DNA of 64,000 nucleotides, taken from contig NZ_CP007452.1 in the NCBI RefSeq assembly GCF_000597865.1, forward strand, positions 1,123,183 to 1,187,182, in the 5' to 3' direction. This document shows positions 15,363-24,716 of this stretch, one piece after another. Source of the stretch: Peptoclostridium acidaminophilum DSM 3953 (GTDB taxonomy: Bacteria > Bacillota > Clostridia > Peptostreptococcales > Peptostreptococcaceae). Made by a program: the position numbers and the translations under genes. The notes under the pieces are model-generated. The model was not told the DNA's origin. It made no database searches and worked only from the letters and a program-made list of their open reading frames with translations. How positions within the stretch are numbered: position 1 is the first letter of the stretch; the number at the start of each line of letters is the position of its first letter.

Positions 15363-15910
15363 AACCAGGCAGAAGAAGACTGTGCACCAGGGTTTTGACA
15401 ATAATAATCATTTTGTCTGCCGTTGCATTAAGTTTAAACAACATTACAAAGCTTGCGTACCCCATGCATTATGAGGAGCAGGTTTACAGGTATGCCGGAG
15501 AGTATGGGGTAGATCCATTGCTTGTGTTCTCCATAATAAGGGCTGAAAGTAAATTTTTTCCGTATGCAAATTCGACAAGCGGCGCCAAGGGGCTCATGCA
15601 GATAATGGATATAACTTTCGAGCATGCAAGCAGTGAGGTGGAATTTTCAGAAGGATCCCTCTATGATCCCGATGTAAATGTAAAAGCGGGTTGCTGGTAT
15701 ATAAGCAGGCTGAGCGAAGAATTCGAAGATGAGAGTCTTGTCATTGCCGCCTACAATGCAGGCCCGGCTAATGTCAAAAAATGGCTTTCGGAAGAAGCCT
15801 ACAGCGACGGAGAGGGCGGACTAGATTCAATACCTTACCCTGAAACCAGCGCATATGTGGAAAGAGTGCTGGAAAACCATTCAAAGTATAAAAAAATATA
15901 TAAAAGGTGA
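15359..15910 (+). CDS. Lytic transglycosylase (SLT domain)
   Basis: A 183-residue enzyme with an N-terminal membrane anchor (VLTIIIILSAVALSL, residues 12-26) and an SLT lysozyme-like domain. The catalytic Glu is residue 63 in IIRAESKF; the family motifs SGAKGLMQIM and AAYNAGP (near residue 135) are intact. It cleaves peptidoglycan glycan strands. The start is TTG 15359, overlapping the coaE stop (TTGA) with GGAGGTAGGCGGG before it. Position after coaE is common in Clostridia. Turnover of the wall on the outer face of the membrane is inferred from the anchor. Confidence 0.9.
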   Translation: MKPGRRRLCTRVLTIIIILSAVALSLNNITKLAYPMHYEEQVYRYAGEYGVDPLLVFSIIRAESKFFPYANSTSGAKGLMQIMDITFEHASSEVEFSEGSLYDPDVNVKAGCWYISRLSEEFEDESLVIAAYNAGPANVKKWLSEEAYSDGEGGLDSIPYPETSAYVERVLENHSKYKKIYKR

Positions 15911-15914
15911 TCCA

Positions 15915-17461
15915 ATGAGAAAATTATTCCTTACAATTATTATTGTGGCGGCCTGCGTGCTTTCGGCTGCATGCCAGCAGCAGGGAGGCGCCGGCAATGA
16001 TGATGGCGCTGGAGGTGGCTCGGCGGCGGCTGTAAGCGGCGACGAACTCAATATTTCGGTAATATCGTTTAACACCATAAATCCGCTGCTCACTCACAAT
16101 GAATCGGTAAGTCAGGCTCTGAACCTTGTGCATGACGGACTTTTTGAAATTGACTCAAGCGGGGAAGTCCAGGCCGCCATAGCCGAAAGCTACAGCTGGG
16201 ATGAGAGCAGGAGTGCTGTTGCAATAAGCCTCAAAGACGGAGTCAAGTGGCATGATGGCAGGGACCTTTCTGCCGCTGATGTCAAATTTACAGTAGAGCT
16301 CATAAAGTCAATGCCGGAGAGCCCGTACTATATTTTTGCATCTAGCATAAAGGCTGTTCAGGAAAATGGCGATAGAGGCATAGACATTGAGTTTGTAAAG
16401 CCGGGCACTGAGCAAATTGAAAATCTTTTTTTCCCGATTGTGCCAAAGCACAAGCTCTCAGGGCTTTCAAAGGAGCAGCTTATGCTTGATAAAAACAATA
16501 TGACAGGTTGCGGCATGTATGAAATATCGGAGTTCAATAAAAGAAAAAAATAAAGTTAAAGAGCTTTGAGGGCTATTATGGTAAAAAGCCGTCGGTGGAG
16601 AAAGTAAGCATAGTTATAGTCCCTGACGCCCAGGCACAGAAGGAATACTTCCAGTCACAGGAGATAGATTTCTATAATGACGAGCAGTACTATGACAAAA
16701 AGTACGGAAAGCTTGGAATAAATGTATACGACTATTTCAACTATAGTTTTGATATACTGGCATTTAATCTGGGAAAAGGCAGCTTTGCCGATGAGGCCTT
16801 TAGAAATGCTATGGCTAGCGCCGTAGACAGGCAAAAGATTGCCGATGAAGCATATATGGGTGCTGTCGAAGTTGCGGATATGCCGCTCATACCCAAAAGC
16901 GGCAGCAAAGACAAGAAATCAAGTGCATACAAATATGCTCCGGAAAGTACAAAGGCGTATTTCAAAAAAAATCCGGACAAGAAAGTTGTTATAAGTTTGC
17001 TTGTAAACAGCGAAAACGAGCAGAGAGTCAAAGCTGCGTCTTTGATCAAAAAGAATCTGGCTGATGCAGGCCTGGAGATAGAGATTGTAGAAAAGCCATG
17101 GGAGGAGTACAGCCAAGATTTGAAATCGGGCAATTACGAGATGGCACTTGCAGGCTACAAGCTTCCAGCCACAGGGCAACTCGGCTATGTGATAGGCACA
17201 CAGGGTGGAGGGAATTTCATGGGATTCTCGGATCCCAATGCAGACATCCTTATTAGTGGTATTGAAAACAGCATTGCAGAAAGTGAGAAAAGCGAAAAAA
17301 CTGGCAAGTTGCAAAGCTTATATAACAGCAAGACTCCCTACCTTGGGCTTGTTATGAAAAAAAACAGTGTTGTAGTCAACTCTAGAATTTCGGGGGCTCT
17401 CAGGCCCTCCAAATTCAACGTTTACAGTGGGATAGAAGATCTTGTAATAGAAAATCAATAA
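15915..17461 (+). pseudogene. Extracellular solute-binding lipoprotein, family 5 (frame break at an A7 run)
   Basis: An oligopeptide/nickel-type substrate-binding lipoprotein. The signal segment (FLTIIIVAACVLSAAC) ends in a lipobox-like Cys near residue 20 and is followed by a Gly/Ala-rich linker. SBP_bac_5 features are KDGVKWHDGRDLSAADVKF (near residue 105) and the C-terminal domain beginning VSIVIVPDAQAQKEYF. The reading frame stops at TAA 16551-16553, just after seven A (16544-16550). One more A restores a single frame reading NKRKKIKLKSFEGYYG and a normal length of 515 residues. It is therefore a broken gene, a sequencing slip, or a gene read by slippage. No permease or ATPase genes are next to it. 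Confidence 0.8.
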
Positions 17462-17467
17462 AAAAGG

Positions 17468-17496
17468 TTGACATAGAGCCTGTAAGTATTTATAAT
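17468..17496 (+). promoter_or_regulatory. Sigma-A promoter of tRNA-Leu(GAG)
   Basis: TTGACA (17468-17473) and TATAAT (17491-17496) with the ideal 17-base spacer, about 68 bases before the tRNA. Both boxes match consensus perfectly. Confidence 0.9.
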
Positions 17497-17533
17497 AAAT
17501 ATTGTTGGCGGGCACGAACCGCTGCAGGCTCTA
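17474..17533. repeat. 9-bp inverted repeat spanning the tRNA-Leu promoter
   Basis: TAGAGCCTG (17474-17482) lies in the spacer between the -35 and -10 boxes, and its exact complement CAGGCTCTA is at 17525-17533 in the leader. The 42-base separation contains the -10 box. It could be a paired operator or a leader structure. Confidence 0.5.
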
Positions 17534-17563
17534 AGTTTTGAGCTTCTTAAAAATTGAATATGT

Positions 17564-17650
17564 GCGAGCGTGGCGGAATTGGCAGACGCGCAGGCTTGAG
17601 GGGTCTGTTTTCGTAGGGAAGTAAGGGTTCGACCCCCTTCGCTCGCACCA
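17564..17650 (+). tRNA. tRNA-Leu (GAG anticodon)
   Basis: An 87-base class II tRNA. It has acceptor GCGAGCG / CGCTCGC, encoded CCA, a long variable arm, and anticodon arm CAGGC-TTGAGGG-GTCTG placing GAG at 34-36 (reads CUC and CUU). The T arm GGGTTCGACCCCC is canonical. Confidence 0.95.
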
Positions 17651-17671
17651 CTAATTAAAGGGAGGCTACAA

Positions 17672-18553
17672 ATGATTAAAAAAATTGGGGCCTTTTTTGC
17701 TATCTTAATAGCCCTGGGTTTGGGCAGCTCCAGCGTATTCGCGCAACCATTCAGCATCGGAAAAGTGCAGGCTACTGCGCTTAACGTCAGAAAAGAAGCT
17801 TCGGTTTCATCTACTGTAATTTCTAAACTCTACAACAACAATGAAGTTCTTATAATTTCAAAGCAGCAGGATTGGTATCAGGTTAGGCTTTCTGATGGAA
17901 ATGAAGGCTGGATAAGCAGCGCTTATGCGGGGATAGTAAAGGAAGGTATAGACGGCTGTGTCAATGCTGACAAAGTGAATGCAAGGCAGGAAGCAAACAC
18001 TCAAAGCGGCATACTGGAAAGCTTGAGCAAGGGCAAGCAGCTAAGCGTAATTGAAAAATCAGGGGACTGGTACAGGGTAATGTTTGACGGAAAAACAGCG
18101 TACATATATGCAACATATGTAGACGTACCTGCGCTAAGCTCACAAACGCAGCAGACGGCAGTTGTTTCAAGGGGAGAAGGAAGAAGCGGAATTTCAAGCT
18201 ACGCGCTTAATCTTCTTGGGAAAAAGTATGTATGGGGCGCATCCGGCCCAAGCACTTTCGACTGCTCAGGATTCACAAGATACGTGTACAAAAGCGCAGC
18301 AGGAACAGAGCTGCCGCACAACTCAACAGCTCAGAGCACGGTTGGAACGACCGTTGAAAAATCGAATCTTGCGGTAGGAGACCTGGTGTTCTTCACAACT
18401 GACAGAAGCGGCAAAGTCAACCATGCCGGGATATACGTAGGCAATGGAATGTTTGCACATGCATCCTCGGCCAAGGGTAAAGTTATAGTTTCTGACCTCA
18501 AAAGCGGGTTTTACAGTGAAACGTACAAGTGGGCAAAGAGGATAGGCAACTAA
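17672..18553 (+). CDS. SH3b-NlpC/P60 cell-wall endopeptidase
   Basis: A 293-residue secreted hydrolase. The signal peptide covers residues 1-26 (cut after VFA). Two bacterial SH3 domains follow, each starting with the pattern TALNVRKEAS / DKVNARQEAN and containing W-Y-Q/R-V (residues about 28-88 and 92-150). The C-terminal NlpC/P60 peptidase has Cys198 in STFDCSGFTRY, with His in KVNHAGIYVG and a second polar residue in MFAHASS. It cuts the peptide stem of peptidoglycan (gamma-D-Glu-diamino acid bond in known members). The ATG follows AAGGGAGG. It is transcribed alone between a tRNA and a terminator. Confidence 0.92.
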   Translation: MIKKIGAFFAILIALGLGSSSVFAQPFSIGKVQATALNVRKEASVSSTVISKLYNNNEVLIISKQQDWYQVRLSDGNEGWISSAYAGIVKEGIDGCVNADKVNARQEANTQSGILESLSKGKQLSVIEKSGDWYRVMFDGKTAYIYATYVDVPALSSQTQQTAVVSRGEGRSGISSYALNLLGKKYVWGASGPSTFDCSGFTRYVYKSAAGTELPHNSTAQSTVGTTVEKSNLAVGDLVFFTTDRSGKVNHAGIYVGNGMFAHASSAKGKVIVSDLKSGFYSETYKWAKRIGN

Positions 18554-18620
18554 GCAAAACAGCCAAGTACATATGAACTTCACAAATAAAGCAGAAAAAT
18601 CCCATACGAATACGACATAA

Positions 18621-18652
18621 AGGCATCAGGTGTTTCCTGGTGTCTTTTTTTA
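18621..18652 (+). terminator. Terminator after the NlpC/P60 gene
   Basis: GGCATCAGG / CCTGGTGTC stem (with G-T pairs) around TGTTT, followed by seven T. Confidence 0.8.
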
Positions 18653-18949
18653 TTGAGGAAATAATGTGAAGCATTCTCAAAGTCAGAAGTCAGATTGTTA
18701 AAAAAAGTTCACAATATACTGAATACAATAGACTGTTTTTGTTTTTTTAGCATGCAACCCCTCAAGAAAAGACTAAATATTAGAAAGAGGGCGTGGAATG
18801 CATTTTTTCGACACAAAAAAAACATTGAAATATGAAAACGATATCCTGGCGAACATAAAAAATAAATTTTTCTGCTTAAATAAAATAATATGATTGAGAA
18901 CAAGCATATACGTTAATAAATTAATTAAGAATAAAGAAGATGTCCTTTG
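18653..18949. other. Intergenic region before rnfC, no gene seen
   Basis: AT-rich sequence between the NlpC/P60 terminator and the rnf promoter. No frame on either strand has a ribosome site or recognisable protein. A T-run after 'GACTGTTTTTGTTTTTTTAG' style sequence near 18730 has no stable stem. I see nothing definable here. Confidence 0.6.
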
Positions 18950-18958
18950 TGATATACT
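18950..18958 (+). promoter_or_regulatory. Probable extended -10 promoter of the rnf operon
   Basis: TG-A-TATACT (TGATATACT) with no clear -35 box, about 75 bases before rnfC. The surrounding 12 bases, TTGTGATATACT, recur before selD at 54439-54450. Confidence 0.5.
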
Positions 18959-19031
18959 TTAAGGAAAATTAGAGAGAAATACGGTCTTTATAAATTGCTA
19001 TTTTGAGATTTTCCACAAGGAGGATAATAAT

Positions 19032-20360
19032 ATGCAGCTTTTCACATTCAAGGGAGGAATACATCCGCCGCACAGGAAAAAGCAGACTGAGAACATGCCG
19101 GCAACAAAGGCAAAGCCTCCGGGTGTCGTATATATACCTTTGCTGCAGCACATCGGGGCTCCGTGTGTGCCTGTAGTAAGCAAGGGTGAGTATGTAAAGG
19201 TGGGGCAGAAAATAGGCGAAGCGCAGGGCTTCGTGTCGATACCCGTGCATTCATCTGTATCGGGAACTGTGCAGGCGCTCAAAGAGATGCCTTTGCAGGG
19301 TGGAACAAAGGTGCTTTGCGTGGTGATTGAAAATGACTTCAAGGACGAATTGCATGAGAGCGTAGTTCCTAAAGGAGACCTGACCGGGCTTTCACGGGAA
19401 GAGCTTGTCGGGATTATAAAGGAGGCTGGCATTGCCGGCATGGGCGGGGCGGCTTTTCCAACTCACGTAAAGCTTTCGCCGCCGGAAGAAAAAAATGTGG
19501 ATGTTGTAGTGCTAAACGGGGCTGAATGTGAACCGTATCTGACTGCAGATCACAGACTCATGCTTGAAACGCCGGAGGATGTGATTGAAGGCGCCAGGGC
19601 TATAATGAAGGCGCTTGGAATAAGCAAGGCTTATATAGGAATAGAGGACAACAAGAAGGACGTCCTTAAAGGCATGACAGGCGAAATAATGCCTGATGAG
19701 GACATAAACATAGTCTTGCTAAAGACCAAGTATCCGCAAGGTGCTGAAAAGCAGCTTATATATGCATGTACCGGCAGGATGGTTCCATCCGGTGGCTTGC
19801 CAATGGATGTGGGCGTTGTAGTTAACAATGTGGCCACGGCGGCGCAAATAGCCAGAACTATAAAAACAGGCATGCCATCGATTGAGAGGATAACCACAGT
19901 CACTGGTGGAGCAGTAAATAGTCCTCAGAACTTGATAGTGAGGATTGGGACTCTCTATAGCGAATTGATTGAGGAGTGCGGAGGCTTTAAGGAAGAGCCG
20001 GCTAAGGTCATATCGGGCGGACCTATGATGGGACTTGCGCAAAGCAGCGTCCAAATACCTGTGACAAAGGGAACTTCAGGCATACTGTGCCTTACGAAGG
20101 CCGAAGCCAAAATACCGGAGTCTGAAAACTGCATAAGGTGCGGACGATGCTTCACCGTATGTCCTGTGAATCTGCAGCCTCTTTACATCAGCGCACATTC
20201 GCTAAAGTATGACTACAAGAAAGCGGAGGAATACAAGGCCATGGACTGCATAGAGTGCGGATCGTGCTCATTTATATGCCCGTCGAAGAGGCCGCTGCTC
20301 CAGTCTATCAGGGTGGCGAAGCGTGAAATAATTGCAAGCAGAAGAAAGCAAAATAGGTAG
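19032..20360 (+). CDS. rnfC: Rnf electron transport complex subunit C
   Basis: A 442-residue subunit of the membrane ferredoxin:NAD+ oxidoreductase (Rnf), which couples electron transfer to sodium or proton export. RnfC is the NAD-binding peripheral subunit. Near its N-terminus is the RnfC barrel-sandwich (FKGGIHPPHRKKQTEN; GFVSIPVHSSVSGTVQ). The NADH-dehydrogenase-like domain has the GMGGAAFPTHVKL glycine loop near residue 140. Two ferredoxin motifs near residues 370 and 410 (CIRCGRCFTVCP, CIECGSCSFICP) bind iron-sulfur clusters. The ATG follows AAGGAGGA. It opens the six-gene operon rnfCDGEAB. Confidence 0.95.
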   Translation: MQLFTFKGGIHPPHRKKQTENMPATKAKPPGVVYIPLLQHIGAPCVPVVSKGEYVKVGQKIGEAQGFVSIPVHSSVSGTVQALKEMPLQGGTKVLCVVIENDFKDELHESVVPKGDLTGLSREELVGIIKEAGIAGMGGAAFPTHVKLSPPEEKNVDVVVLNGAECEPYLTADHRLMLETPEDVIEGARAIMKALGISKAYIGIEDNKKDVLKGMTGEIMPDEDINIVLLKTKYPQGAEKQLIYACTGRMVPSGGLPMDVGVVVNNVATAAQIARTIKTGMPSIERITTVTGGAVNSPQNLIVRIGTLYSELIEECGGFKEEPAKVISGGPMMGLAQSSVQIPVTKGTSGILCLTKAEAKIPESENCIRCGRCFTVCPVNLQPLYISAHSLKYDYKKAEEYKAMDCIECGSCSFICPSKRPLLQSIRVAKREIIASRRKQNR

Positions 20361-20375
20361 CAGGGAGGAAGGATC

Positions 20376-21323
20376 ATGGAAAACAAATTGACGATTTCAT
20401 CGTCTCCGCATATTGTTTCAAACACGACTACTTCGCATATAATGAGGGACGTGATAATAGCTCTTATACCGGCAACGCTGGGTGCGCTTTACTTTTTCAG
20501 GATGGGCGCAGTAGTAGTAATAGTGCCGGCCATATTGGCAGCAGTAGCGGCTGAGGCGATTTTTCAAAAAATGTCCGGTAGAAAGGTTACGGTAGGAGAC
20601 CTTTCAGCGGTAGTAACGGGACTGCTTCTGGCCCTTCACCTTCCGCCCAATGCCCCGTGGTGGCTTACTGTAGTGGGTTCTCTGTTTGCAATAATAGTTG
20701 TAAAGCAGCTCTTTGGAGGAATAGGCCACAATTTCATGAATCCGGCGCTTGCTGCCAGGGCAGTTCTTCTTGCATCCTGGCCGGTGCAGATGACATCGTG
20801 GGTGAATCCTGGGGCGGATGCCGTTTCAAGTGCAACTCCGCTTGGCATTCTGAGCGAGCAGGGCAAGGAAGCGGCCATGGCTGCCGCCAGCCTCAAGGAC
20901 CTTTTCATGGGCAACGTGGGAGGCTGCGTAGGAGAAACATCTGTCGTGCTCTTGCTGATTGGTGGAGCATACTTGCTCTATAGAGGCGTCATAACATACA
21001 TAATTCCCGCATATTACATGGGGACCGTGGCTATACTGACGCTGCTGCTTGGAGGCTTCGATTTTAGCTACATGCTGTTTCACCTGTTTGCGGGAGGACT
21101 TGTAATAGGAGCTGTTTTCATGGCTACTGACTACTCGACGTCGCCGGTAACGCAAAAAGGCCAGATAGTATATGCGGTAGGCTGCGGAGTGCTGACTACT
21201 GTAATAAGGCTCTATGGAGGATATCCAGAAGGTGTTTCATATTCGATAATATTAATGAACGTGGCCACTCCTCTTATCGAAAGGTATACAACTCCTAAGG
21301 TGTTCGGGGAGGTGGCTAAATAA
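20376..21323 (+). CDS. rnfD: Rnf complex subunit D
   Basis: A 315-residue integral membrane subunit with about nine hydrophobic helices. It carries covalently bound FMN in studied complexes. The attachment-type motif is in SSATPLGIL (Thr near residue 155). Other family blocks are GLLLALHLPPNAPWWL, FGGIGHNFMNPALAARA and MATDYSTSPVT near residue 250. The ATG follows AGGGAGGA, 15 bases after rnfC. Its last base overlaps the first of rnfG. Confidence 0.95.
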   Translation: MENKLTISSSPHIVSNTTTSHIMRDVIIALIPATLGALYFFRMGAVVVIVPAILAAVAAEAIFQKMSGRKVTVGDLSAVVTGLLLALHLPPNAPWWLTVVGSLFAIIVVKQLFGGIGHNFMNPALAARAVLLASWPVQMTSWVNPGADAVSSATPLGILSEQGKEAAMAAASLKDLFMGNVGGCVGETSVVLLLIGGAYLLYRGVITYIIPAYYMGTVAILTLLLGGFDFSYMLFHLFAGGLVIGAVFMATDYSTSPVTQKGQIVYAVGCGVLTTVIRLYGGYPEGVSYSIILMNVATPLIERYTTPKVFGEVAK

Positions 21324-21880
21324 TGAAGGAAATGTTGAGGCTGGGACTAGTGCTTTTTATTGTAGCGTCAATATCAGCGCTGGTGCTTAGCTATACGAAT
21401 CAGATCACAGCGCCGCTTATTGAGCAAAAAAGCGAAGAGGCAGGCAAACAGTCGAGACAGGCAGTCCTGCCTGAGGCTTCTGAATTTAAAAAGATTGAGG
21501 GCGTTGATTTTGGCTCGGACATAGTTAGTGAGGTTTATGAAGGATACAGCGGATCTGATATCAAGGGATACGTTGCAAGGACTCTGCCGGTTGGATACTC
21601 GGGTACTGTTGAAGTCATAGTGGGCATCAACCTGGATGGGAGCATTTCCGGAGTTAGCATAGGAACCCATACAGAAACGCCGGGGCTTGGAAGTAAGGCC
21701 AGCGGTGAATTCAAGGATCAGTATCAGGGTATGAAGACAAACGTGCCGGCAGAAGTCATAAAAAGCGGCCAACCCAAGGAAAACGAAGTTGTTGCAATAT
21801 CGGGAGCGACTATAACATCAAGGGCTGTTACAACGGGAATCAACGAAGCTGCAAAAGCAGTGCTTGAAATCAATAAGTAG
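21323..21880 (+). CDS. rnfG: Rnf complex subunit G (FMN-binding)
   Basis: A 185-residue subunit with an N-terminal membrane anchor (LGLVLFIVASISALVLS, residues 6-22) and an extracytoplasmic FMN-binding domain. The family flavinylation motif SGATITSRAV (Thr near residue 167) is intact, as is the GTHTETPGLGSKA block near residue 113. It accepts electrons within the Rnf complex by covalent FMN. The start ATG overlaps the rnfD stop (TAATG). Confidence 0.95.
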   Translation: MKEMLRLGLVLFIVASISALVLSYTNQITAPLIEQKSEEAGKQSRQAVLPEASEFKKIEGVDFGSDIVSEVYEGYSGSDIKGYVARTLPVGYSGTVEVIVGINLDGSISGVSIGTHTETPGLGSKASGEFKDQYQGMKTNVPAEVIKSGQPKENEVVAISGATITSRAVTTGINEAAKAVLEINK

Positions 21881-21894
21881 CTGGAGGTGGTATC

Positions 21895-22485
21895 TTGAAA
21901 CTAGGTAAGATTTTTAGGAACGGTCTTGTAAATGAAAACCCTGTGTTTGCACAGGTGCTTGGAATGTGTCCCACCCTGGCGGTTACAACATCGGCTGAGA
22001 ACGGCCTTGGTATGGGGCTTGCGACTACCGCCGTGCTTTTATGCTCAAATTTTGCAATATCGCTGATAAGGAAGCTGATACCTTCAAAGGTCAGAATACC
22101 GGCATATGTAGTTGTAATAGCAACGTTTGTCACTCTCGTAGGCATGCTGATAAAGGCTTATCTGCCTTCGCTTGATGAGGCGCTCGGTCTTTTCATACCG
22201 CTGATAGTAGTAAACTGTCTGATACTTGCAAGAGCCGAGAGCTTCGCCTCGAAAAATAATCCTGGCGCATCTGTTGCAGACGGGCTTGCCATGGGTCTTG
22301 GATTCGCATTGGCGCTTACGCTACTGGGCTGTGTAAGGGAGCTGTTCGGAAACGGCACGGTATTTGGGCAAATGGTTTTTGGCAGCGGTTACAAGCCTGC
22401 GCTCATAATGATACTTCCGCCCGGAGCGTTTATTGCTCTGGGGATACTATTGGCAGGATTCAAGAAGCTGACTTCTGCAAGGTAG
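21895..22485 (+). CDS. rnfE: Rnf complex subunit E
   Basis: A 196-residue membrane subunit with six helices, paired with RnfA to form the core that holds a membrane 2Fe-2S cluster. The family motifs are [25 protein letters not shown] near the start (quoted in part) and [18 protein letters not shown] with the cluster-type Cys. The start is TTG 21895 with GGAGGTGG 7 bases upstream. Confidence 0.95.
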   Translation: MKLGKIFRNGLVNENPVFAQVLGMCPTLAVTTSAENGLGMGLATTAVLLCSNFAISLIRKLIPSKVRIPAYVVVIATFVTLVGMLIKAYLPSLDEALGLFIPLIVVNCLILARAESFASKNNPGASVADGLAMGLGFALALTLLGCVRELFGNGTVFGQMVFGSGYKPALIMILPPGAFIALGILLAGFKKLTSAR

Positions 22486-22507
22486 ACATACTAAGAGAGG
22501 TGAAAGC

Positions 22508-23077
22508 ATGAAAATATTCATAATACTACTTAGCTCGATACTTGTAAATAACTTCGTAATGTCAAGATTCCTCGGAATATGTCCATTTCTCGGTGTTTCT
22601 AAAAAAGTGGAAACTGCTCTTGGCATGGGTATGGCTGTTACATTTGTAATGACACTGGCCTCGCTTATAACGTATTTTGTTCAAAGGCTTCTTGTAAAGC
22701 TGGACATAGAATTCATGCAGACCATTGCATTCATACTTGTAATAGCTTCACTTGTTCAGTTCGTGGAGATGGTTATCCAGAAGATGAGTCCTACTCTATA
22801 CCAGGCACTCGGCGTATTTTTGCCGCTTATCACTACTAACTGCGCAGTTCTAGGCGTAGCAATACTGAACGTGCAAAGTGATTACGGACTTGTGGAGACA
22901 GTCATAAACGGCGCAGGCGCGGCCATAGGCTTTACGCTTGCAATAGTGCTCTTTGCCGGAATAAGGGAGAGACTGGAAATTTCAGATGTTCCCGCTGCCT
23001 TCAAAGGATTTCCTATAGCACTTATAACAGCCGGGCTCATGTCTATAGCTTTCCTGGGCTTCATCGGACTAGTATAG
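22508..23077 (+). CDS. rnfA: Rnf complex subunit A
   Basis: A 189-residue membrane subunit, a paralogue of RnfE in inverted orientation. Conserved [20 protein letters not shown] near residue 17 and [14 protein letters not shown] near residue 105 carry the Cys residues thought to bind the shared 2Fe-2S cluster. The ATG follows AGAGAGGTG. It is 22 bases after rnfE. Confidence 0.95.
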   Translation: MKIFIILLSSILVNNFVMSRFLGICPFLGVSKKVETALGMGMAVTFVMTLASLITYFVQRLLVKLDIEFMQTIAFILVIASLVQFVEMVIQKMSPTLYQALGVFLPLITTNCAVLGVAILNVQSDYGLVETVINGAGAAIGFTLAIVLFAGIRERLEISDVPAAFKGFPIALITAGLMSIAFLGFIGLV

Positions 23078-23089
23078 GAGGGATTGCAC

Positions 23090-23947
23090 TTGAATGATAT
23101 ATTGAAAACAGTAGTTGGTCTTGGTTCCATGGGACTTTTCTTTGGTGTGGTGCTTGCCTATGCTTCCAAGAAGTTTGCTGTGGAGACCGACCCGAAAATT
23201 GAGGCAATCAACAACGCTCTCCCGGGCGCAAATTGCGGCGGCTGCGGACTGCCGGGATGCGCAGCGCTTGCGCAGGCCATAGCAAACGGGGAGGCCGCTG
23301 TAAATGCATGCCCTGTAGGCGGAGCTGAGACGGCAAGCGCTATAGCGTTAATAATGGGAGTGCAGGCTGATGCAGCGGAAAAACGCGTGGCGCACGTGAT
23401 ATGCAGGGGCGACTGCAATAGCGCACTGCAGAAGGCTGACTACCAGGGGATACATGACTGCAAGGCGGCCGTGCTTGCAAACAACGGCCAGAAAGCCTGC
23501 AGCTTTGGCTGCCTGGGCTTTGGCACCTGCAAGAATGTATGCGACTTTGATGCCATATCAATTGTGGACGGGATTGCAGTAATAGACAAGGAAAAGTGTG
23601 TGGCTTGCGGCAAGTGCCTGGAACAGTGCCCGAAGAGCATAATAAAGTGGGTGCCATACAAGCAGGAGGTAATAGTCGAGTGCAACAGCCATGAGTTTGG
23701 AAAGGATGTAAAGGACAAGTGCAAGGTAGGCTGCATAGGGTGCGGGATATGCCAGAAGGTATGTCCGTTTGATGCGGTGCATGTCATTGACAAGCTGGCT
23801 GTAATAGACTATGTAAAATGCAAGCAGTGTCATATTTGTGTGGTAAAGTGCCCTACGGGCGCTATATCGGGAAATTTGGAAAAGACTGAAAAGGTAAGAA
23901 TTGCCCAGGAAAAAAAGAACGCAGCAGTTGAAAAGTCAAATGGATAG
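23090..23947 (+). CDS. rnfB: Rnf complex subunit B (polyferredoxin)
   Basis: A 285-residue subunit that receives electrons from reduced ferredoxin. An N-terminal membrane segment is followed by the special four-Cys domain ANCGGCGLPGCAALAQAI (near residue 45). Several ferredoxin clusters follow: CVACGKCLEQCP, CIGCGICQKVCP and CKQCHICVVKCP, plus CSFGCLGFGTC. TTG 23090 is preferred to TTG 23084 because AGGAGGG ends 6 bases before it. It closes the rnf operon; maf follows 14 bases later. Confidence 0.93.
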   Translation: MNDILKTVVGLGSMGLFFGVVLAYASKKFAVETDPKIEAINNALPGANCGGCGLPGCAALAQAIANGEAAVNACPVGGAETASAIALIMGVQADAAEKRVAHVICRGDCNSALQKADYQGIHDCKAAVLANNGQKACSFGCLGFGTCKNVCDFDAISIVDGIAVIDKEKCVACGKCLEQCPKSIIKWVPYKQEVIVECNSHEFGKDVKDKCKVGCIGCGICQKVCPFDAVHVIDKLAVIDYVKCKQCHICVVKCPTGAISGNLEKTEKVRIAQEKKNAAVEKSNG

Positions 23948-23961
23948 CAGCTGGAGGGATT

Positions 23962-24561
23962 ATGAATAGGATAATACTGGCTTCAGCCTCCCCGCGAAGA
24001 AGGGAACTGCTCGGTCAGATGGGCTTGGAATTTGAAATAGTGGTTGAGGAAGTAGATGAAACGCTTGAAAATGAAATGGAGCCTTGCGAAGTCGTAAAGC
24101 AGCTTGCGCTTAAAAAAGCTCTCGCGGTTAAGGGCAAAATTGACGAGGATTGCGTTGTTATAGGCGCTGATACGGTTGTCGCATACGGAGGCAGGGTTCT
24201 TGGCAAGCCGCAGAGCGCTGAAGATGCATTCAACATGCTGTCCATGCTCAGTGGCAAGAGACATAAGGTCTGCACAGGCGTCGCGGTTGTCGGCAGAGGC
24301 AAAAGCGAAGTGTTTTGCGAGGAAACCTCCGTATACATGAAAAGCATAAGCGGCGAGGAGATCTGGGCCTATATAGGCACCGGTGAGCCGTATGACAAGG
24401 CCGGAGCATACGGCATACAAGGCCTTGGGGCGCTTCTGGTGGAAAAGATTGAGGGTGACTACAACAATGTGGTTGGTCTTCCGATATCAAGACTCTACGA
24501 AGTGCTCAAAAAAGAGGGACTGGGCAATTTCATATGGCATGGCGATCAAAAAGACATCTAG
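23962..24561 (+). CDS. maf: Maf family nucleotide pyrophosphatase
   Basis: A 199-residue house-cleaning pyrophosphatase acting on non-canonical or dTTP/UTP nucleotides, and linked to septum arrest in Bacillus. Family motifs are LASASPRRRELL (residues 5-16), VIGADTVV with catalytic Asp (near residue 69), GKPQSAEDAF, KRHKVCTGVAV, and YDKAGAYGIQG near residue 145. The ATG follows CTGGAGGG. It precedes radC and mreB, the usual Firmicute order. A terminator overlaps its stop codon. Confidence 0.93.
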   Translation: MNRIILASASPRRRELLGQMGLEFEIVVEEVDETLENEMEPCEVVKQLALKKALAVKGKIDEDCVVIGADTVVAYGGRVLGKPQSAEDAFNMLSMLSGKRHKVCTGVAVVGRGKSEVFCEETSVYMKSISGEEIWAYIGTGEPYDKAGAYGIQGLGALLVEKIEGDYNNVVGLPISRLYEVLKKEGLGNFIWHGDQKDI

Positions 24562-24581
24562 TGAGCAAAGATGTCTTTTTT
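24548..24581 (+). terminator. Terminator at the end of maf
   Basis: AAAAAGACATCT / AGATGTCTTTTT hairpin with a 9-base loop; the first arm encodes the last maf codons, so the stop lies in the stem. Confidence 0.85.
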
Positions 24582-24716
24582 GCTGCAGGCAAAAACCAAA
24601 ATGAGGAAGAAATAGCAACTGGATGGGTATAACTATAGGAGGCCTGCGGATAATATTTTCGCACGCACCCTATTATTTTTTTGAAAATGTTATATAATTC
24701 AAAGGAGGAAAACGCC

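Noticed and set aside
18653-18949. Short possible frames in the rnf upstream region
   Set aside because: No ribosome sites, poor codon use and no recognisable protein features on either strand.
19032-23947. The rnf-like cluster could be an Nqr sodium pump
   Set aside because: RnfB-type polyferredoxin with the CGGCGLPGC motif and the gene order C-D-G-E-A-B identify Rnf; Nqr lacks RnfB.
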